Shown: piece by piece, positions 60,007 to 64,000 of the stretch
Position numbering within the stretch: position 1 is the first letter of the stretch
Layout of the letters: each line of letters opens with the position of its first letter
DNA from: an uncultured Bacteroidia bacterium
Lineage (GTDB): Bacteria; Bacteroidota; Bacteroidia; Bacteroidales; UBA932
Assembly: GCA_902784435.1 (NCBI GenBank)
Contig: CACZUR010000002.1
Location: 1-64,000 of the forward strand
Length of the DNA: 64,000 nucleotides
Reading direction: 5' to 3'
Notes under the pieces: model-generated
The model's input: only the letters and a program-made list of their open reading frames with translations
Told to the model about the DNA's origin: nothing
Databases searched by the model: none
Position numbers and translations under genes: made by a program

Positions 60007-60041
60007 AGATTCGAGCAAGCAATTTTATTATTCTCAGCCAT

Positions 60042-61295
60042 ATGAAAAAACTGTATCTGATCCTTTGCGCCGGCATCCTCGCCCTCGCCGCCGTATCCTG
60101 CGGCAAAGACGTTCCGCCCGCAAAGCCCATGACGGCCCCGGAAGTCAAGCAGAAACTGGCCGATACGGCCGTAGACGCCCTCAAGGAAGTAGATCCCAAC
60201 CTCTGGAAAGACTGGGGCCAGTCCGGCCTCAAGCTTGTCAACGCCCTCCGAAAGGTAGAGGAAGGGAATCTGGATGATCTGGGCGATGACCTGGAGGCTG
60301 TGATGCGGAGCGTTGTCACCAAGGACAAGAAGACCACCGTCACCCTCCTTCTGAAACTCTCCCAGTTCAAAGGCGACATCACCGTCGTGGACGACGCTTT
60401 CCAGTACACCAAGAGCAACAATCCGCTCAACCTCACCTATGTGTTCGAAGGCAAGACCTACAAGGCCCAGCTGGAGAGCTCCGGCGAAAGCGGGGACGGC
60501 ATCCTCCTCAGAGAGAGTGAGCATGAAGTCTTTGGCAGCGAGGAAGAAAGCGAAGTCCGGATTATCAAGCTGGTGGCTCCCGCCAAGGCGGCCATCCATG
60601 TAACGGAGAACGGCAAACTGTTCCTGGACGCCGTGATCAACCCCGTCATCGAGGACAAGAACAAAAACGGTATCCTGGACGACACCGATGCCATCAAGGG
60701 CACCGCCACCATCCAGATCCCGGGTTACAGCCTGGCCCTGAACAGCCTGTCCATCAGTGACGAAGGCGTCACCGCCGCCCTGGATCTTTCCCATGACAGC
60801 AAGAAGGTTCTCTCCGTAGAGGCCGATGTGGAGATGGACCTGTTCATCGAGCGGGTCAAGGCCGCCCTGGACGAGACCACCGTCAACACCAAACCGGACG
60901 ACATCACCGGCACGGTCAGCATCCTGGGCGGCGCCGCCCTCCTCAAGGCCGATATAGATATGGGAGACCTGCAGAATGCCGAGACGCATTATGCCACCGA
61001 GGCCGAGGCCAGGAAAGTAGCCGCCGTCTTCACCAAGAACGCCAAGGCAGACCTTTACTTCGACAACAACCCCACCGTCCAGGCCAGCCTGTGCTTCCTG
61101 GTGGAGCAGGACGACAAAGAGCTTTGGGAGATTGTTCCCGGCTTGCACCTGTATGACGGATCGGCCGATGTCCCCATCGTCGAATTCTTTGACCTGACCG
61201 AAGATGTGTGGAAGCCCGTCACCGGAGAATTCGCCTCTTTCATGAGCAAGATTTCCAAGTATTTCGGGGACCTGCTGCCCAAAAAGATGCTGTAA
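60042..61295 (+). CDS. lipoprotein of unknown function
   Basis: The 417-residue protein has a lipoprotein signal (LILCAGILALAAVSC, Cys20). The mature part starts with helices (APEVKQKLADTAVDALKEV), then is mostly beta with many Val, Thr and Asp residues, and ends in a Lys-rich helix. DKNKNGILDDTD is a possible calcium-binding loop. I do not recognise a family. It has a strong promoter and a strong terminator, so it is a single-gene unit. Confidence 0.75.
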   Translation: MKKLYLILCAGILALAAVSCGKDVPPAKPMTAPEVKQKLADTAVDALKEVDPNLWKDWGQSGLKLVNALRKVEEGNLDDLGDDLEAVMRSVVTKDKKTTVTLLLKLSQFKGDITVVDDAFQYTKSNNPLNLTYVFEGKTYKAQLESSGESGDGILLRESEHEVFGSEEESEVRIIKLVAPAKAAIHVTENGKLFLDAVINPVIEDKNKNGILDDTDAIKGTATIQIPGYSLALNSLSISDEGVTAALDLSHDSKKVLSVEADVEMDLFIERVKAALDETTVNTKPDDITGTVSILGGAALLKADIDMGDLQNAETHYATEAEARKVAAVFTKNAKADLYFDNNPTVQASLCFLVEQDDKELWEIVPGLHLYDGSADVPIVEFFDLTEDVWKPVTGEFASFMSKISKYFGDLLPKKML

Positions 61296-61324
61296 TAGTC
61301 CCGGCATTCCCCGTTCATCACAAG

Positions 61325-61350
61325 CCCGGTCTTCGCAGACCGGGTTTTTT
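61325..61350 (+). terminator. intrinsic terminator after the lipoprotein gene
   Basis: CCCGGTCT, loop TCGC and AGACCGGG form a perfect 8-bp stem followed by six T bases, a classic intrinsic terminator, 30 bases past the stop. Confidence 0.9.
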
Positions 61351-61363
61351 CGTGTTTTTTTCT

Positions 61364-61371
61364 TACCTTTG
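61364..61371 (+). promoter_or_regulatory. -7 promoter box (TACCTTTG) for lysS
   Basis: TACCTTTG is an exact TAnnTTTG match, 26 bases before the lysS ATG and 13 bases after the terminator T-run. Confidence 0.6.
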
Positions 61372-61397
61372 TGCTTTTAAGAGCAAATCCGATCATT

Positions 61398-62912
61398 ATG
61401 GCATATTATGAACTGAACGAGCAGGAGCTCGGAAGACGGGAATCGCTGACCAAACTGCGCGAACTGGGCATCAACCCCTACCCCGCACCGCTGTATCCTG
61501 TCAACACCACCACCCAGGCCATCGCCGACGGCTACAAACCCGAGGAAGGCAACTTCCAGGACGTGTGCATCGCCGGCCGCATCATGAGCCGCCGCATCAT
61601 GGGCGCCGCCTCCTTCATGGAACTGCAGGACCCCGCCGGCCGCATCCAGGTCTATGTGAAGCGGGACGAAATCTGCCCCGGTGAGGACAAAACCCTGTAC
61701 AACACCGTATTCAAGAAACTCCTGGACATCGGCGACATCGTGGGCATCAAGGGCTTCGCCTTCTTTACCCAGACCGGCCAGCTGTCGGTCCACGCCAAGG
61801 AGCTCACCGTCCTGAGCAAGTCCCTGCGCGTGCTGCCCATCGTGAAGACAGATGCCGACGGCACCGTGCACGACAGTTTCGAAGACCCGGAGCTGCGGTA
61901 TCGGCAAAGGTACGTGGACCTGGTGGTGAACCCGTCCGTGAAAGAGACCTTCGTCAAGCGTACGCTTATCATCAATACCATGCGGGAGTGCTTTAACGAG
62001 GAAGGCTGCCTGGAGGTGGAAACCCCCATCCTGCAGCCCATTCCGGGCGGCGCCACGGCCCGCCCCTTCGTCACGCACCACAATGCGCTGGACGTGGACA
62101 TGTACATGCGCATCGCCAATGAGCTGTACCTGAAACGCCTCATCGTGGGCGGCTTCTCCGGCGTATACGAGTTTGCCAAGAACTTCCGCAACGAGGGCAT
62201 GGACAAAACCCACAATCCGGAGTTCACCTGCGTAGAGATGTACATCGCCTACAAGGACTACCTGTGGATGATGGAATTCACCGAGAAAATGCTCCAGCGG
62301 GTGGCCCAGGCCACCGGCGGCGTGGTCAAGACCATCGGCGGGAACGAGATTTCCTTCCAGGGTCCTTTCCGCCGCCTGCGCATCCTGGACGCCATCCGGG
62401 AGTATGCCGGCGTGGATGTGAAGGGCATGGACGAAGCCCGGCTGCGGGAGGTTTGCAAGCAGCTGAACGTGGAGGTCACTCCGGAAATGGGTGTCGGGAA
62501 ACTCATCGACGCCATCTTCGGGGAGTACTGCGAAAAGAACCTCATCCAGCCCACCTTCGTGATTGACTATCCCGTGGAGATGAGCCCCCTGACCAAGCGC
62601 TGCCGCTACGACGACACCCTCACCGAGCGTTTCGAGCTCTTCGTGAACGGCAAGGAGCTGGCCAACGCGTATTCTGAGCTCAACGACCCCGTAGACCAGC
62701 TGGACCGCTTCGAGGAGCAGGCCGCCCTCAAGAGCAAAGGCGACGACGAAGCCATGTACGTAGACTACGACTTTGTCCGCGCCCTGGAATACGGCATGCC
62801 GCCCACCAGCGGTATCGGCATCGGCATCGACCGCCTGACCATGTTCATGACCGGCGCCGAAACCATCCAGGACGTCCTGTTCTTCCCCACCATGCGGCCG
62901 GAGAAGTTCTAG
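61398..62912 (+). CDS. lysS: lysyl-tRNA synthetase, class II
   Basis: LysS charges tRNA-Lys with lysine. The 504-residue protein matches the usual length. It has an OB-fold anticodon-binding domain (residues about 55-170, [19 protein letters not shown]), class II motif 2 ([15 protein letters not shown]) and motif 3 ([14 protein letters not shown]). The start is the ATG at 61398; an in-frame GTG at 61371 lies within the promoter box. A hairpin follows the stop. Confidence 0.97.
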   Translation: MAYYELNEQELGRRESLTKLRELGINPYPAPLYPVNTTTQAIADGYKPEEGNFQDVCIAGRIMSRRIMGAASFMELQDPAGRIQVYVKRDEICPGEDKTLYNTVFKKLLDIGDIVGIKGFAFFTQTGQLSVHAKELTVLSKSLRVLPIVKTDADGTVHDSFEDPELRYRQRYVDLVVNPSVKETFVKRTLIINTMRECFNEEGCLEVETPILQPIPGGATARPFVTHHNALDVDMYMRIANELYLKRLIVGGFSGVYEFAKNFRNEGMDKTHNPEFTCVEMYIAYKDYLWMMEFTEKMLQRVAQATGGVVKTIGGNEISFQGPFRRLRILDAIREYAGVDVKGMDEARLREVCKQLNVEVTPEMGVGKLIDAIFGEYCEKNLIQPTFVIDYPVEMSPLTKRCRYDDTLTERFELFVNGKELANAYSELNDPVDQLDRFEEQAALKSKGDDEAMYVDYDFVRALEYGMPPTSGIGIGIDRLTMFMTGAETIQDVLFFPTMRPEKF

Positions 62913-62914
62913 AG

Positions 62915-62980
62915 ATTTCCGAGCCGTCGCTTGCGCCCCCCTCCCTCTTATGATGCCAAGGGTGGCACGGGTTCGGAAAT
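62915..62980. repeat. imperfect palindrome between lysS and the RNA methyltransferase gene
   Basis: ATTTCCGAGCC (62915-62925) and GGTTCGGAAAT (62970-62980) pair with one mismatch around a C-rich loop. It may act as a weak terminator; no T-run follows. Confidence 0.55.
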
Positions 62981-62995
62981 ACTAAACAAACATAG

Positions 62996-63997
62996 ATGAG
63001 AACGGAGACCATCACATCGGCCCAGAATCCGAAGATCCGGAATCTGTTTCTGCTGCAGGAGAAATCCAAGGCGCGGCGGGAGCAGGGGCTGTTTGTGGTG
63101 GAAGGCGCCCGGGAGCTGCAGCACTGCCTGGAAGGCGGCTACAAGGTCCGGACGCTCTTCGTCTGCCCGGAGATCACAGGGACATCTGCCCTTGACTCTG
63201 CAGGAATTTATTTTTCGGGACGGTGCCCGAAAAACCAAATTCCTGCGCCGTCCTGCCTTCGTCACCCCGCGCTCGCAGATGTCCCTGCCATGCCGCACGA
63301 AGTTTCCCCTGCCATGCCGAGCGAAGTCTCCCCTGCCATGCCGAGCGAAGTCTCCCCTGCCATGCCGAGCGAAGTCTCCCCTGCGATGCCAAGCGATGCG
63401 AGTGTATCTCCTTCTAGCGACGTGCTCGTTATCGAACTCCCGGAGCAGCTGTACCGGAAGGTGGCGTACCGGGAGAGCACGGAGGGCATCATCGCAGAGG
63501 TGGAATACAAGTGCCTGACACTGGAAGACTTGCGCCTTCCGGAGAACCCGCTCATCGTGGTGCTGGAGAGCGTGGAGAAACCCGGCAACCTGGGGGCGGT
63601 GCTGCGCAGTGCAGACGCGGCCGGGGCCGATGCCGTTTTCATCGGCGACCCGCTCACGGACCTCTACAATCCCAACCTCATCCGGGCTTCCATCGGCGCG
63701 GTGTTTACCGTTCCGGTGGTGGGGGCGCCATCGGCCCGTCTCATTGACTGGCTGAAGGCGCGCTGCATCCGCATCCTGACGGCGCAGCTGCAGGATTCGG
63801 CCCTGTATTACGACGTGGACATGCGCCGGGGCACGGCCCTCGTGATGGGCACCGAAAGCACCGGCCTCACTCCCCAGTGGCGCGCCGCGGCCGATGCCCA
63901 CATCCGCATCCCCATGCTGGGCCGCCTGGACAGCCTCAACGTCTCCGTCTCCGCCGCCATCCTCCTGTTCGAAGCCGTTCGGCAGCGGCAGGGGTAG
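62996..63997 (+). CDS. TrmH/SpoU-family RNA methyltransferase with in-frame insertion
   Basis: The enzyme methylates a ribose 2'-OH of rRNA or tRNA. The 333-residue protein has the N-terminal substrate-binding part (ITSAQNPKIRNLFLLQEKSKARREQGLFVVEG) and the knotted SPOUT domain with motif 1 LESVEKPGNLGAVLRSADA, motif 2 LVMGTESTGL and motif 3 IPMLGRLDSLNVSVSAAILLFE. The family is usually about 250-270 residues. The excess is at residues about 61-136, encoded by a palindromic element and an AMPSEVSP octapeptide repeat, located between two strands of the N-terminal domain. The frame is kept and the catalytic motifs are intact, so the protein is probably functional. The window ends just after the stop. 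Confidence 0.9.
   Translation: MRTETITSAQNPKIRNLFLLQEKSKARREQGLFVVEGARELQHCLEGGYKVRTLFVCPEITGTSALDSAGIYFSGRCPKNQIPAPSCLRHPALADVPAMPHEVSPAMPSEVSPAMPSEVSPAMPSEVSPAMPSDASVSPSSDVLVIELPEQLYRKVAYRESTEGIIAEVEYKCLTLEDLRLPENPLIVVLESVEKPGNLGAVLRSADAAGADAVFIGDPLTDLYNPNLIRASIGAVFTVPVVGAPSARLIDWLKARCIRILTAQLQDSALYYDVDMRRGTALVMGTESTGLTPQWRAAADAHIRIPMLGRLDSLNVSVSAAILLFEAVRQRQG
63177..63287. mobile_element. 111-bp palindromic element inside the RNA methyltransferase gene
   Basis: CAGGGACATCTGC (63177-63189) and GCAGATGTCCCTG (63275-63287) are perfect 13-bp terminal inverted repeats. Within them GCAGGAATTT...TTTTTCGGG (63200-63219) and CCCGAAAAA...AAATTCCTGC (63226-63246) form a second hairpin of 19 pairs with one 2-base mismatch. 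The length is a multiple of three and the frame is open through it. It looks like a miniature palindromic insertion; no transposase is encoded. Confidence 0.7.
63284..63403 (+). repeat. 24-bp tandem repeat encoding AMPSEVSP
   Basis: Units of CCTGCCATGCCGAGCGAAGT plus CTCC start at 63284, 63308, 63332, 63356 and 63380. Units 2-4 are identical, unit 1 has three changes and unit 5 is degenerate. The first unit overlaps the end of the palindromic element by four bases. Each unit is eight codons, so copy-number changes keep the frame. Confidence 0.92.
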
Positions 63998-64000
63998 GCC

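Overview
The window looks like chromosomal DNA of a GC-rich member of the Bacteroidales (Bacteroidota). Evidence: promoters with the phylum's -7 box TAnnTTTG, almost no Shine-Dalgarno sequences, a complete Bat (aerotolerance) operon, BACON, DUF3244 and paralogous-domain lipoproteins, a SusB-type GH97 enzyme, and an N-terminally extended RsuA-type pseudouridine synthase. I cannot name a genus. Most of the window is densely packed housekeeping DNA. About 39.05-51.3 kb is visibly more AT-rich and holds repeats and a large RHS protein, so it reads as an accessory island.

Layout. 0-6 kb: glyA, a secreted BACON/nuclease lipoprotein, a small beta-rich envelope protein, a penicillin-binding-protein-like serine hydrolase and truA. 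6-14.2 kb: MoxR ATPase, DUF58 protein, a membrane protein, BatA, BatB, BatC and a fused BatD-BatE. 14.2-16.5 kb: SGNH hydrolase, a small membrane protein and a mutarotase-like gene with a doubtful 5' end. 16.8-18.75 kb: ExbB/ExbD/TonB energy transduction. 18.8-25.4 kb: pseudouridine synthase, era, parC and, convergent to it, recJ. 25.4-34.2 kb: aroK, a secreted esterase, glycerate kinase, an acyltransferase, birA, a metallo-beta-lactamase-fold hydrolase, two tandem deoxynucleoside kinases and a long-chain acyl-CoA synthetase. 34.2-39.0 kb: a GNAT acetyltransferase, a REP-associated tyrosine transposase (RAYT) with a hairpin-repeat array, and uvrA. 39.0-50.6 kb: a broken RHS tail, a lipoprotein, a 2304-residue RHS protein with a possible immunity gene, a DUF3244 protein and a divergent membrane-anchored TPR regulator. 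50.6-51.3 kb: a candidate 6S-like RNA and a second, longer hairpin array. 51.4-64 kb: an oxidoreductase, a nucleoside kinase, a three-gene alpha-glucan degradation operon (two GH13, one GH97), a lipoprotein, lysS and a SpoU-type RNA methyltransferase.

Most notable points. (1) A single-domain HUH/Y1 transposase sits directly beside 53-bp hairpin repeats that also occur at three other places in the window, so it is probably a REP-RAYT pair. (2) A palindromic element plus a 24-bp tandem repeat lies in frame inside the RNA methyltransferase gene, and another palindrome lies in frame inside the acyltransferase gene, recalling the palindromic elements of Rickettsia. (3) An orphan minus-strand promoter reads into a rod-shaped RNA with a GNRA tetraloop at 50.6-50.8 kb. 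(4) Seven genes have a -7 box only 3-7 bases before the start codon, which predicts leaderless mRNAs. (5) BatD and BatE form one open frame with an internal signal-like segment. All functional calls come from reading motifs; no database search was run.
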